Origin: Clostridia bacterium | GTDB lineage: Bacteria > Bacillota > Clostridia > TANB77 > CAG-508 | Assembly (NCBI GenBank): GCA_900758165.1 | Contig: CAAEQN010000148.1 | Location: 1 to 35,383 of the forward strand | Direction: 5' to 3' | DNA: 35,383 bases | Shown: in pieces, positions 7,672 to 16,042 of the stretch | Layout: each line of letters starts with the position of its first letter | Position numbering within the stretch: the stretch's first letter is position 1 | Program-made: the position numbers and the translations under genes | The notes under the pieces: generated by a model | Told to the model about the DNA's origin: nothing | The model's input: only the letters and a program-made list of their open reading frames with translations | Databases searched by the model: none

Positions 7672-8217
7672 ATGAATAGCCAAACTTTTGCAGATTACAT
7701 ATTATCAGAACATGACTGGATAAAGAAAATGGAAATAATGTATTATTTAAATAAAAGAGGAAACATCTTTTTTGATAATTCAGTTGTGTTTAAAACTGAA
7801 TTATTAAAACTATTTTTAGATAATACAGATTTGGGATTTGACGAAAATATGCTTATAACTGCAAGTTTATTATGCAATTGTAAGAAAGTAGATAACTTTT
7901 CTGATATGAACAGAATAAAAACCTATGCAAAAGAAGGAGCTGAATATTTAAGTACTCTTGGATTTGATGAAAGGTTTTGTAAAATATGTGAACAGATAAA
8001 TAGATATAGTAATTCAGAGCCAAGAGAACCAGAAGCTGACGTTTTAGAGCTTATAGATCAATTTGGAGGAATGCTTTTAGACAGACCAGAAAGAATTGGA
8101 TTTAAAGTAGATGAAGCTTTAGTACTACTAGAATTTAGAAATTTAAAAGGAAAAGAAAATAGATATTTAGAAGTATTTAAAGATTTTGTGAATAGAATGG
8201 AGGCTGTAAAAATATGA
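7672..8217 (+). CDS. Degenerate HD-GYP-like protein, catalytic residues lost
   Basis: A 181-residue soluble protein not matched to a named family. Its order of motifs parallels HD-GYP phosphodiesterases. LLCNCKK (66-72) sits where LLHDIGK would be, 'YAKEGAEYLSTLGFDE' (85-100) where 'HPEIGAEYLKKLGFDE' would be, and 'IDQFGGMLLDRPERIGFKVDEALVLL' (128-153) matches the typical 'DAFDAMTSDRPYRKGLSLEEAL' region. The HD pair is C68-N69, the next histidine is Y85, and the HH and GYP motifs are missing, so hydrolysis is unlikely; D129 and the DRP motif remain. A binding or scaffold role is inferred. It has AGGAGGAG before the ATG and its own promoter, and overlaps the next gene by 4 bp (ATGA). Confidence 0.6.
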   Translation: MNSQTFADYILSEHDWIKKMEIMYYLNKRGNIFFDNSVVFKTELLKLFLDNTDLGFDENMLITASLLCNCKKVDNFSDMNRIKTYAKEGAEYLSTLGFDERFCKICEQINRYSNSEPREPEADVLELIDQFGGMLLDRPERIGFKVDEALVLLEFRNLKGKENRYLEVFKDFVNRMEAVKI

Positions 8218-8546
8218 GTTTAGCAAATGAAAATGACCTAATAATACCAGGAACAACTGGAGTAATAACAGCGTTAAAAAACGAAGCAAATTTATTTAAC
8301 AAAAATTCTGTAAACCAAGAAAAAGATTCAGAACTTTTGGCAAATCAAATAAGAAGTATAGGTACTGTATACCAAATAGCAAATGGTAGAGTACAAGGAA
8401 AACCTTTAGAAGAGCTGGTTGATCCATCTAGAATTTCAAGTAATCAAGAAAGAATTAACACTTCAAAAGAAGAGAAACAAACTACAAAAGAAGTACCAGT
8501 AGGAAATTCTAATAGATTTTATGAAGATTGGATGGGAAGAGAATAG
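8214..8546 (+). CDS. Small hypothetical protein coupled to the HD-GYP-like gene
   Basis: A 110-residue polar protein with no signal peptide or membrane helix. The first 60 residues may fold ('IIPGTTGVITALKNEANLF', then 'LANQIRSIGTVYQIANGRV'); the rest is rich in E, K, S, N and Q and looks disordered before a short aromatic end, 'RFYEDWMGRE'. I do not recognise the family. The start overlaps the upstream stop as ATGA, implying translational coupling and perhaps a complex with the degenerate HD-GYP-like protein. Coding character matches the neighbours, so I consider it a real gene. Confidence 0.6.
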   Translation: MSLANENDLIIPGTTGVITALKNEANLFNKNSVNQEKDSELLANQIRSIGTVYQIANGRVQGKPLEELVDPSRISSNQERINTSKEEKQTTKEVPVGNSNRFYEDWMGRE

Positions 8547-8556
8547 ATAAAAATAA

Positions 8557-8625
8557 AGTTCTACTAATAGTGTCTTTTTATAAAGTTTGATTAAGAACTT
8601 GTAAAAAGATGCCAACAGTAGAACT
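8557..8625 (+). repeat. 69-nt three-tier inverted repeat between genes
   Basis: The outer stem is AGTTCTACT (8557-8565) with AGTAGAACT (8617-8625). The middle stem is TCTTTTTA (8573-8580) with TAAAAAGA (8602-8609), extended by G-T pairs. The apical stem is AAGTT (8583-8587) with AACTT (8596-8600), loop 8588-8595. No T-run follows, so it is not a normal terminator. It fills the gap between the hypothetical gene and the EndoQ-like gene. Confidence 0.6.
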
Positions 8626-8658
8626 ATAAATTTGTATATAGGAAGGAATACAGCAAAA

Positions 8659-9864
8659 ATGGAAGAAATATTTGCAGATTTACATGTACATATAGGAAGA
8701 AGTGAAAGTGGAAAGCCAATTAAAATAACTGCAGCAAGAAGCCTTAATTTTGCTAATATTGCAAAAGAATGTGCTGACAGAAAAGGAATAAATGTAGTGG
8801 GAATTATAGATTGTGCATCACCTTATGTTATAGAAGATATAGAAAACTTTTTAAAAACAGGGGAAGCCTACGAAATAGAAGATGGTGGAATAATATATAA
8901 AGACAAAGTTTGTATATTACTAGGAAGTGAAGTAGAAACATCAGAAATAAGCAGAAATGGAAAATGTGGAGCGGCACATAATGTATGCTTTTTTCCACAT
9001 TTGTCTGACATAAAAGCATTTTCAAAAGAAATGAGTACACATATAAAAAATATAACATTAAGTACTCAAAGATCAGATATATCAGGATATGAGCTAATAG
9101 ATATTGTAGAAAAATATAATGGAATACTAATTCCAGCACATTGCTTTACACCGTTTAAAAGCTATTATGGAAATTGCACAGACAGAATGAAAGATATATT
9201 TAAAGAGAAATTTGACAAGATATTTGCAATAGAATTAGGATTAAGTGCAGATACGCATTTAGCAGATATGATTACAGAATTAGAAGAAAAGAACTTTGTA
9301 ACAAATTCGGATGCACACTCGCTTCCAAAAATAGCAAGAGAATATAATAAAATGCTAGTACAAGATATAAGTTTTAAAGAAATTGTAAAAGCATTAAAAG
9401 GAGAAGATGGAAGAAAAATATTATGCAATTATGGGTTAGATCCAAAACTTGGAAAATATCATAGAACTTTTTGCGATAATTGTAACAAAGTAATAGAAAC
9501 AAAAGAACCGGTATCAATTTGCCCTAATTGCGGAAGTAATAAAGTAACATTTGGAGTTTTTGATAGAATAGAGTTAATAAAAGACAAAAAGGAGAGTAAA
9601 AGCCCAAAAGATAGGCCACCTTACATATATCAAGTGCCACTTACTTTCATACCAGGAATTGGAGCAAAAACAATAGATAAGTTATTAGACAAATTTGGTA
9701 CTGAAATGACTATTTTGCATAAACTATCAGAAGATGATATAGAAGCGGTAGTTGGTAGCAAAGTTGCTAAAGAAATAGTCCAGGCAAGAGAAGGAAAAAT
9801 GAAAATACAAGCTGGCGGTGGTGGCATATATGGAAAAGTTGCCACAATGCCAGAAATAAATTAA
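8659..9864 (+). CDS. Endonuclease Q family PHP-domain nuclease (YqxK-like)
   Basis: A 401-residue PHP-fold protein. EndoQ enzymes nick DNA 5' of deaminated bases (uracil, hypoxanthine, xanthine) and abasic sites. The metal-binding start FADLHVHIGR (D7, H9, H11) is followed by a 'GIIDCASP' strand, 'LLGSEVET', 'LIPAHCFTP' and 'NSDAH'. Then comes a zinc ribbon with CDNC and CPNC pairs, and a helix-hairpin-helix 'FIPGIGAKTIDKLLDKFG' for DNA binding, the full domain order of the bacterial YqxK/archaeal EndoQ family. I start it at ATG 8659 (AGGAAGGA about 12 nt upstream) instead of the in-frame TTG at 8632, which has no SD. It precedes spoIIM, an association seen in other spore formers. Confidence 0.85.
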   Translation: MEEIFADLHVHIGRSESGKPIKITAARSLNFANIAKECADRKGINVVGIIDCASPYVIEDIENFLKTGEAYEIEDGGIIYKDKVCILLGSEVETSEISRNGKCGAAHNVCFFPHLSDIKAFSKEMSTHIKNITLSTQRSDISGYELIDIVEKYNGILIPAHCFTPFKSYYGNCTDRMKDIFKEKFDKIFAIELGLSADTHLADMITELEEKNFVTNSDAHSLPKIAREYNKMLVQDISFKEIVKALKGEDGRKILCNYGLDPKLGKYHRTFCDNCNKVIETKEPVSICPNCGSNKVTFGVFDRIELIKDKKESKSPKDRPPYIYQVPLTFIPGIGAKTIDKLLDKFGTEMTILHKLSEDDIEAVVGSKVAKEIVQAREGKMKIQAGGGGIYGKVATMPEIN

Positions 9865-9917
9865 TGCTTATAAAAAATAACTTTTAATATTGAGTTATAG
9901 TTCTAATTTTGAGATTA

Positions 9918-9946
9918 TTGAATAGACATTATGTATAAAACATAAT
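9918..9946 (+). promoter_or_regulatory. Possible spoIIM promoter with an overlapping inverted repeat
   Basis: TTGAAT (9918-9923), 17 bp and CATAAT (9941-9946) resemble a promoter, but the start would fall in the SD at about 9950-9958. Alternatively CATAATCT may be the -10 of a sporulation sigma factor. ATTATGT (9928-9934) and ACATAAT (9940-9946) form a 7-bp inverted repeat just before the SD. Confidence 0.35.
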
Positions 9947-9961
9947 CTTAGGAGGAGGACT

Positions 9962-10612
9962 ATGAGAGGAACAAAAAGAAGAAATAAAGAGAATAAAATA
10001 AAAAATATAATAGTGGAATATATTGCTCAAAATATAAAAGCATATATAATGTTAACTATTATATTTTTTATAGGCTTAATTTTAGGAATAATATTTGTAA
10101 ACAATACAAAAGAGGCTCAATCAGATCAGATAAGTACATATATAAATAATTTTATAGATTCAATAAAGGAAAATTATCAAATTTCAAAGCCTAAATTATT
10201 AATTAACTCAATAAAAGGAAATTTATATATAACTATAATTTTGTGGTTTTTAGGGTCAACTGTAATAGGAATGCCTTTAATATATTTAGTAATAGGATAT
10301 AAAGGATATTGCATAGGTTATACAATATCTTCAATAACTGCAACAATAGGTACAGGAAAGGGAATTTTATTTATAATAGCGACAGTACTATTTCAAAATA
10401 TTATATATATACCAGCTGTTCTAACATTAGCAGTTAGTGGAATTAAACTATACAAATTAATAATGGAGGATAGAAGAAGGGAAAATATAAAGATGCAAAT
10501 ATTAAAGCATACAATATTCTCTTTGTTTATTTTTATAATATTAATAATGGCTTCTTTAGTGGAGACATATATTTCAGGAAGTTTAACGACAGTATTACTA
10601 AAATATTGTTAA
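9962..10612 (+). CDS. spoIIM: Stage II sporulation protein M
   Basis: A 216-residue multi-helix membrane protein. SpoIIM forms the DMP complex with SpoIID and SpoIIP and drives septal peptidoglycan thinning and engulfment in the mother cell. After a basic start (RGTKRRNKENK), hydrophobic helices lie at about 30-48, 83-105, 110-130, 133-160 and 180-200. The small-residue turns 'GSTVIGMPLIYLVIGYKGYCIGY' fit the family, which is SpoIIM/DUF95-like. AGGAGGAGG precedes the ATG. Its position before xerD is a conserved arrangement in Firmicutes and is the main sign that the organism, or its ancestors, sporulate. Confidence 0.88.
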   Translation: MRGTKRRNKENKIKNIIVEYIAQNIKAYIMLTIIFFIGLILGIIFVNNTKEAQSDQISTYINNFIDSIKENYQISKPKLLINSIKGNLYITIILWFLGSTVIGMPLIYLVIGYKGYCIGYTISSITATIGTGKGILFIIATVLFQNIIYIPAVLTLAVSGIKLYKLIMEDRRRENIKMQILKHTIFSLFIFIILIMASLVETYISGSLTTVLLKYC

Positions 10613-10688
10613 TAAAAAACATAATAGTTTAATTATAGGATTAATATCGGAAAAAATAAAATAAATTGTAGAATTTTGCAAAAATCTA

Positions 10689-10717
10689 TTTACATTTACC
10701 AAATATTTTGATATAAC
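10689..10717 (+). promoter_or_regulatory. Sigma-A-type promoter for xerD
   Basis: TTTACA (10689-10694), 17 bp and TATAAC (10712-10717). The roughly 75-nt leader holds a perfect 9-bp hairpin, AATTATAAA (10734-10742) with TTTATAATT (10748-10756), upstream of the AGGGGAG SD. Confidence 0.65.
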
Positions 10718-10797
10718 AAATATAAGTTATGTTAATTATAAATTTTATTTATAATTTTATATACAATTTTACAAAAATATAGAATAGGGGAGTTCAA

Positions 10798-11679
10798 ATG
10801 GAAAAGCAAATTAAACTTTTTTTAGATTTTCTTAAAGTAGACAAGAAGTTATCAGAAAATACACTTCAATCTTATAAAAGAGATATAGAACAATACGAAA
10901 AATATGTTGAAGAAAACAGAATTAATTATTTAAAGGTAACAGAAGAAGACATAAGAGACTATATGGAATATTTAAGAGAAGAAAACAAGAAACAATCAAC
11001 AATTTCAAGAAGTTTGGCTTCAATAAGATCTTTTTATCAATTCTTAATTAGAGTAAAGAAAATAAAAAAAGATCCAACAATGGCTATTGAATCACCTAAA
11101 GTAAATAAAAGAGTTCCAAATATTTTAACATCAAAAGAAGTTGAATTATTATTAGACCAACCACAAGATGTAGATTTAAAAGGAACTAGAGATAAAGCAA
11201 TGCTAGAATTTGCTTATGCAACAGGAATGAGAGTTACAGAAATGATATCTTTAAATATGGAAGATGTAAAATTAGATGAAGGTTATGTTGTTTGCAGAGG
11301 TAGAAATAAAATTAGAAATATACCTTTAGGTTCAATGTCTTTAAAAGCATTGAAAGAATACATAGAAGATGCAAGACCATATTTAATAAGAAATGAAACA
11401 GAGGAAGCTCTATTTGTTAATGTAAATGGAACAAGATTAACAAGACAAGGATTTTGGAAAATAGTAAAATATTATAAAGAACAAGCACATATTGAAAAAG
11501 ATATAACACCACATGTATTAAGACATTCATTTGCAACACACTTATTACAAAATGGGGCTGATTTAAAAGCAATACAAACAATGCTTGGACATTCAGATAT
11601 ATCTTCAACACAAGTTTATATGCAATTTCAAGACCCAGGAATAAAAAGTGAATATAGAAAAGCTCATCCAAGAGCATAA
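10798..11679 (+). CDS. xerD: Tyrosine recombinase XerD
   Basis: A 293-residue tyrosine site-specific recombinase. XerD works with XerC, FtsK and dif sites to resolve chromosome dimers. The SAM-like N-terminal DNA-binding domain (about 1-85) precedes the catalytic domain with all active-site residues: R145 (ATGMRVTE), K171, H239 and R242 (HVLRHSFATHLL), H265 (LGHSDISS) and nucleophile Y274 (VYMQ). The length and the spoIIM-linked position favour the housekeeping XerD over a phage integrase, and there is no att site or phage gene nearby. Confidence 0.9.
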   Translation: MEKQIKLFLDFLKVDKKLSENTLQSYKRDIEQYEKYVEENRINYLKVTEEDIRDYMEYLREENKKQSTISRSLASIRSFYQFLIRVKKIKKDPTMAIESPKVNKRVPNILTSKEVELLLDQPQDVDLKGTRDKAMLEFAYATGMRVTEMISLNMEDVKLDEGYVVCRGRNKIRNIPLGSMSLKALKEYIEDARPYLIRNETEEALFVNVNGTRLTRQGFWKIVKYYKEQAHIEKDITPHVLRHSFATHLLQNGADLKAIQTMLGHSDISSTQVYMQFQDPGIKSEYRKAHPRA

Positions 11680-11739
11680 TAGGTTAACGTGAATATAATA
11701 AAAAGAAAAAGGTTATATAAATGAAGAATAAATTAAAAG

Positions 11740-11773
11740 CTCAATGCGAATAAAATTCGTATTGGGTCTTTTT
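11740..11773 (+). terminator. Terminator downstream of xerD
   Basis: A 12-bp stem (11740-11751 with 11755-11766, two G-T pairs) with an AAA loop is followed by TCTTTTT. It separates xerD from uvrB. Confidence 0.85.
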
Positions 11774-11813
11774 GTATAAAGAATAAGATTTACTATAAAA
11801 AATATAAAATATA

Positions 11814-11822
11814 TGCTATAAT
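11814..11822 (+). promoter_or_regulatory. Extended -10 promoter for uvrB
   Basis: TGCTATAAT is a perfect extended -10 (TGnTATAAT), 36 bp before the uvrB start. No good -35 lies at 16-18 bp, which extended -10 promoters do not require. Confidence 0.5.
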
Positions 11823-11857
11823 GTATTACATAAAACAAAAAGTCACAGGGAGGAAAA

Positions 11858-13814
11858 ATGTTTAAATTAGTATCAGAATATAAACCAACAGGAGATCAGC
11901 CCCAAGCAATTAAATACTTAAGTGATGGAATAAAAGAAGGTAAAAAATTTCAAACATTACTTGGAGTTACGGGTTCACGGAAAGACGTTTACAATGGCAA
12001 ATATAATACAAAATGTACAAAAACCAACATTAGTTTTAGCACACAACAAAACATTGGCTGGTCAATTATATAGCGAGTTCAAAGAACTTTTCCCAGAAAA
12101 CAATGTAGAGTACTTTATATCATTTTATGATTATTATCAGCCAGAAGCATATATTCCATCATCAGATACTTATATAGAAAAAGACTCTTCTATAAATGAT
12201 GAAATAGATAAACTTAGACATTCGGCAACAGCATCTTTATTCGAAACAAGAGATGTTATAATAGTTGCTTCAGTCTCATGTATATATGGATTAGGAGATC
12301 CAATTGATTATGAACACATGATAGTTTCTTTAAGACCAGGAATGAAAATTGAAAGAAACGCTATGTTAAAGAAACTAATAAGTATGCAATATACAAGAAA
12401 TGAATTAGATTTTAAAAGAGGAACTTTTAGAGCAAAAGGTGATATAGTAGAGATATACCCATCAGATTATGGAGAAAGAGCAATAAGAGTGGAATTTTGG
12501 GGAGATGAGGTAGAAAAAATATCTGAAATAAACCCTTTAACAGGTAAAGTTACGGCTACAAGAAAACATATAATGATATTTCCAAATTCACATTATGTAA
12601 CGACATCTGAAAAAATGGAAAGAGCAATAAAAAGTATAGAAGAAGAGATGAAACAACAAGTAGAGTACTTTAAATCACAAGGCAAACTAATAGAAGCTCA
12701 AAGAATAGAAGAAAGAACAAATTTTGATTTGGAAATGATGAAAGAGACAGGTTTTTGTCAAGGAATAGAAAATTATTCTAGACATATAAGCGGTAGAGAA
12801 CCAGGGAGTGCGCCATTTACATTGTTTGATTACTTTCCAAAAGACTTCTTATTATTAATAGATGAGTCACATGCTACAATACCACAAGTTAGAGCTATGT
12901 ATAATGGCGACAGAGCAAGAAAAGAATCTTTAGTAAAATATGGATTTAGACTTCCATCTGCTTTTGATAACAGACCCCTTAAATTCGAAGAGTTTGAGCA
13001 GAGAATTAATCAAGTGGTATTTGTAAGCGCAACTCCAGCAGAATATGAAAAAGAACATTCAAAAGGAAATGTGGCAGAACAAATTATTAGACCAACAGGA
13101 CTTTTAGATCCAGAAATAGAAGTAAAGCCAGTAGAAAATCAAATAGATGATTTGATAGAGCAAATACATAAAAGAATAGAAAGGAAAGAAAGAGTACTGG
13201 TAACCACATTAACAAAAAAAATGGCAGAAGATTTAACTAGCTATTTGGCAGGTTTAGATATAAAGGTTAGATATATGCATTCAGACATAAAAGCTTTAGA
13301 AAGAATGGAAATAATAAGAAATTTAAGACTTGGAGAATTTGATGTTTTAGTTGGAATAAACTTATTAAGAGAAGGACTTGATATACCAGAAGTTTCTTTA
13401 GTTGCAATATTAGACGCTGATAAAGAAGGATTTTTACGTTCTGAACGTTCTTTAATACAAACTATAGGACGTGCAGCAAGAAATACAAATGGAAAAGTTA
13501 TAATGTATGCAGATGAACTTACAGACTCTATGGACAAGGCTATAACTGAAACAAATAGAAGAAGGAAAATCCAAAAAGAATACAATAAAGAACACAAAAT
13601 AGTACCACAAACTATACAAAAATCTATAAGAGACAGCATAAAAGCAAGCATAGTAGAGGAAGCTTCAGAAAAATATGAATTAGACAAAAATACAACATTA
13701 GAAGATATAATTAATAAGCTAACAGAAGAAATGCTATGTCATGCAGAAAAGATGGAATTTGAGGAAGCTGCAAAATTAAGAGATCAAATAAAAGAATTAG
13801 AAAAGTCGCTTTAA
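11858..13814 (+). pseudogene. uvrB: UvrB, excinuclease subunit, frameshifted in Walker A
   Basis: UvrB is the damage-verifying helicase-like subunit of nucleotide excision repair. The start at 11858 has GGGAGG and encodes 'FKLVSEYKPTGDQPQAI'. In the ATP-binding loop (expected GVTGSGKTFTMA) the bases read ggttcaCggaaagacg: one extra C at about 11978 shifts the frame, and the first frame stops at 12073. Removing it restores a continuous protein of 651 residues, the usual length. It has the beta-hairpin region (YDYYQPEAYIP), LLLIDESH, VSATPAEYE, motifs V/VI (GINLLREGLDIP, QTIGRAARN) and the UvrC-binding UVR motif at the C-terminus. There is no other damage, so a sequencing or assembly error or a very recent mutation is likeliest. 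An internal ATG at 11994 could only give a protein without Walker A. Confidence 0.9.
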
Positions 13815-13842
13815 ACTTGCGCTTTTTCTTTGTTTATGATAG

Positions 13843-13848
13843 TATAAT
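13843..13848 (+). promoter_or_regulatory. Candidate -10 box for the DUF5662 gene
   Basis: A perfect TATAAT lies 29 bp after the uvrB stop, but no -35 match was found at 16-18 bp. A weak bulged hairpin and T-run at the end of uvrB (13801-13830) may terminate the previous transcript. Confidence 0.35.
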
Positions 13849-13951
13849 GAATGTAAAAATTAATAATTAAAGCAAAAAAATAAATAGAAGTAATTTTTGC
13901 AGAGAGAGAGAGACTAAATAATTAACAAAACAAAGAAGGGACGTAATATAA

Positions 13952-14500
13952 ATGGCAAAAAATATTGTAGCAAATGCATTTAAACATTTCAATTTAATAA
14001 CAAGACATAAATGGAAAGTATTTAATTTATGCTGTAAAGCTGGAATACCCTATAGGGGAATAGTACATGACTTGTCTAAATATTCTCCAACAGAATTTTT
14101 GGAATCTGCAAAATATTATAATGGAAATATGAGCCCTATATTATTAGCAAAAAGACGACAAGGCTATTCTAAAGCATGGCTTCACCATAAAGGAAGAAAT
14201 AAACATCATGCAGAATATTGGTATGATCCAATGTCTAGAAATCCAACACCAGTAATTCCGTACAAATATACTGTAGAAATGATATGCGATAATTTAGCAG
14301 CTGGAATGATTTATAGTGGAAAAAGATGGAGAAATGATACACAGCTAAAATACTGGAATAAAAGAAAAAACGAAATGCCTATGAATGAAAAAAATAAAGC
14401 TATGTTAACAGAAGTATTTACACAAATAAGTATAAATGGAATAAATAAAACAATAAATAAAGCTAATTTGAAAAAATTATACAATAAATATTGCAAATAA
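13952..14500 (+). CDS. DUF5662 family protein
   Basis: A 182-residue soluble protein. It carries the family's histidine-rich blocks: 'FNLITRHKWKV', 'GLIPYRGIVHDLSKYSPTEF'-like sequence at about 30-52 with the HDLSK motif, and 'WLHHKGRNKHHAEYW' at about 73-87. The HD and HH residues suggest a metal-binding, HD-like hydrolase fold, but no activity is established for this family, which is common in Firmicutes and their phages. The SD AAGAAGGG is about 11 nt upstream. It is followed after 22 bp by the AlkD-like gene and is probably cotranscribed with it. Confidence 0.8.
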   Translation: MAKNIVANAFKHFNLITRHKWKVFNLCCKAGIPYRGIVHDLSKYSPTEFLESAKYYNGNMSPILLAKRRQGYSKAWLHHKGRNKHHAEYWYDPMSRNPTPVIPYKYTVEMICDNLAAGMIYSGKRWRNDTQLKYWNKRKNEMPMNEKNKAMLTEVFTQISINGINKTINKANLKKLYNKYCK

Positions 14501-14522
14501 ATTTAAGATTTTAGGAGAATAT

Positions 14523-15215
14523 ATGATTAAATCTCAAGAAGAAATATTAAATGATATAAAAGAATTAGTGGATGAAAAATATAGAGAATTTCATAGTGGA
14601 TTATGTCCTGACACAAATAATATATTAGGAGTAAGAGTTCCAGTTCTTCGAGATTATGCAAAAAGTTTGATGGACGAAGATTGGAAAGAAACATACAAAA
14701 ATATAGGAAACAATTATTATGAAGAAATAATGCTTCAAGGAATGATGATAGGTCTTGCAAAAATAAGTCTACAAGAACATCTAGAATATTTAGAAAAGTT
14801 TATTCCAAAAATAGATAATTGGGCAGTATGTGATATTACTTGTGCTGGATTTAAATTTGTAAAGAAAAACAGAGAGAAAGTTTTTAAATTTTTGCAAAAG
14901 TATTTAAAATCTAGCAGAGAATTTGAAATAAGATTTGCAATAGTGATGCTTTTAGACCATTACATAGTAGATGAATATGTTGATCAGGTTATACAAATTT
15001 TAGATACCGTAAATCATAAAGAATATTATTATGTAAGAATGGCTGTTGCATGGACTTTGTCTATCATATATATTAAATATCCACAAAAAGCATCAAAATA
15101 TCTAAAAAGTAACAATTTAGATAATGAAACATTTAACAAAACTCTGCAAAAAATTTTGGAATCAAACAGAGTAAACAAAAGTGATAAAAATAAGATAAGA
15201 AAAATGAAAAGATAA
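14523..15215 (+). CDS. DNA alkylation repair protein, AlkD-like HEAT-repeat glycosylase
   Basis: A 230-residue all-helical protein of the AlkD family, which removes N3- and N7-alkylated purines using stacked HEAT-like repeats. Visible family features are 'GVRVPVLRDYAK' near the N-terminus, 'YEEIMLQGMMIGLAK', 'IDNWAVCDITCAGFKF' (the D and W of the substrate region), 'IRFAIVMLLDHYI' and 'YYVRMAVAWTLSIIY' near the end. The length is normal and the tail lysine-rich. The SD is AGGAGA. The neighbouring EndoQ-like nuclease and uvrB make this region rich in DNA repair genes. Confidence 0.85.
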   Translation: MIKSQEEILNDIKELVDEKYREFHSGLCPDTNNILGVRVPVLRDYAKSLMDEDWKETYKNIGNNYYEEIMLQGMMIGLAKISLQEHLEYLEKFIPKIDNWAVCDITCAGFKFVKKNREKVFKFLQKYLKSSREFEIRFAIVMLLDHYIVDEYVDQVIQILDTVNHKEYYYVRMAVAWTLSIIYIKYPQKASKYLKSNNLDNETFNKTLQKILESNRVNKSDKNKIRKMKR

Positions 15216-15230
15216 AGATACATTTTAAAG

Positions 15231-15259
15231 TTGCAATAGTATTGATAAAAATATATAAT
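15231..15259 (+). promoter_or_regulatory. Sigma-A-type promoter for rpiA and probably the glycan locus
   Basis: TTGCAA (15231-15236), 17 bp and a perfect TATAAT (15254-15259). No terminator or clear new promoter lies between rpiA and the first glycosyltransferase. Confidence 0.75.
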
Positions 15260-15290
15260 ATTAAAAGAAAAAAGAAAGGAATTTTAATAT

Positions 15291-15986
15291 ATGGATTGGA
15301 AAAAAGAACTTTTACAAAAACCAATGTGGAAGGAAGAAATATCTAATAGAGAAGAGAAAGAAGAAATTGCTAAAAAAATAGCTGAAAGAGTACAAGATGG
15401 AGATGTTATAGGATTTGGTTCTGGTTCAACTTCATATTTAGCAGCAATAGCAATAGCAGAGAAAATACAGAAAGAAAGCTTAAAAATAACAGCAATACCA
15501 ACATCTTATGAGATAAAGATGCTATGTACTTATTTAAATATACCAACAGCTACAATAGACGAAAAAAGACCAGATTGGTGCTTTGATGGCGCTGATGAGG
15601 TAGACCATGATAATTGGTTAATAAAAGGAAGAGGAGCAGCAATGTTTAATGAAAAATTAAATATTAAATCTGCAAAGAAAACATATATATTAGTTGACCA
15701 ATCTAAAATAGTAAATAAACTATGTTCTAAATTTCCTGTTCCAGTTGAATGCACACCAAAAGCGATTAATCTAGTAAAAGAAGAGATATATAAGCTAGGT
15801 GCTGACAGCATAGAATTAAGACTGGCAAAGAAAAAAGATGGCCCAGTTATTACAGAAAATGGGAATATAATATTAGATGTAATGTTTTCTAACGTTGATG
15901 AAACTTTAGAAAAGAGATTGAAATCAATTACAGGAGTAATAGAAACAGGATTATTTATAGGATATAATGTGGAAATAATAAAATAA
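15291..15986 (+). CDS. rpiA: Ribose-5-phosphate isomerase A
   Basis: A 231-residue enzyme interconverting ribulose-5-phosphate and ribose-5-phosphate. It has GFGSGSTS (41-48) for phosphate binding, DGADE (99-103), and KGRGAA (112-117) followed by E121 as the likely catalytic base. It is of family length with an AAAGGA SD. Its 56-bp gap to the first glycosyltransferase, with no terminator, suggests it heads the surface-glycan transcript. That fits a ribose-consuming locus, since prs and a phosphoribosyl-polyprenol synthase lie downstream. Confidence 0.92.
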   Translation: MDWKKELLQKPMWKEEISNREEKEEIAKKIAERVQDGDVIGFGSGSTSYLAAIAIAEKIQKESLKITAIPTSYEIKMLCTYLNIPTATIDEKRPDWCFDGADEVDHDNWLIKGRGAAMFNEKLNIKSAKKTYILVDQSKIVNKLCSKFPVPVECTPKAINLVKEEIYKLGADSIELRLAKKKDGPVITENGNIILDVMFSNVDETLEKRLKSITGVIETGLFIGYNVEIIK

Positions 15987-16042
15987 AGATATTAATTAAA
16001 ACAGTGATAATCTGAAATTTATATCTTGGAGAGGATATACTA

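Noticed and set aside
8632..8658. TTG start for the EndoQ-like gene
   Set aside because: No SD precedes the TTG, and the family normally begins a few residues before the DLHVH motif, matching ATG 8659.
10798..11679. XerD-like gene as an integrase of a mobile element
   Set aside because: Its length, spoIIM linkage and the absence of att repeats, phage or transfer genes favour the housekeeping recombinase.
11721..11753. Ten-codon ORF in the leader between xerD and uvrB
   Set aside because: It runs into the terminator stem and has no convincing independent support.
11858..12073. A separate 71-codon gene at the start of uvrB
   Set aside because: Its first 40 residues are plainly the UvrB N-terminus and the rest is out-of-frame translation after the one-base insertion.
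13902..13914. Short AG-dinucleotide run before the DUF5662 gene
   Set aside because: Five or so repeat units in a purine-rich leader; too short to call a phase-variable tract without population data.
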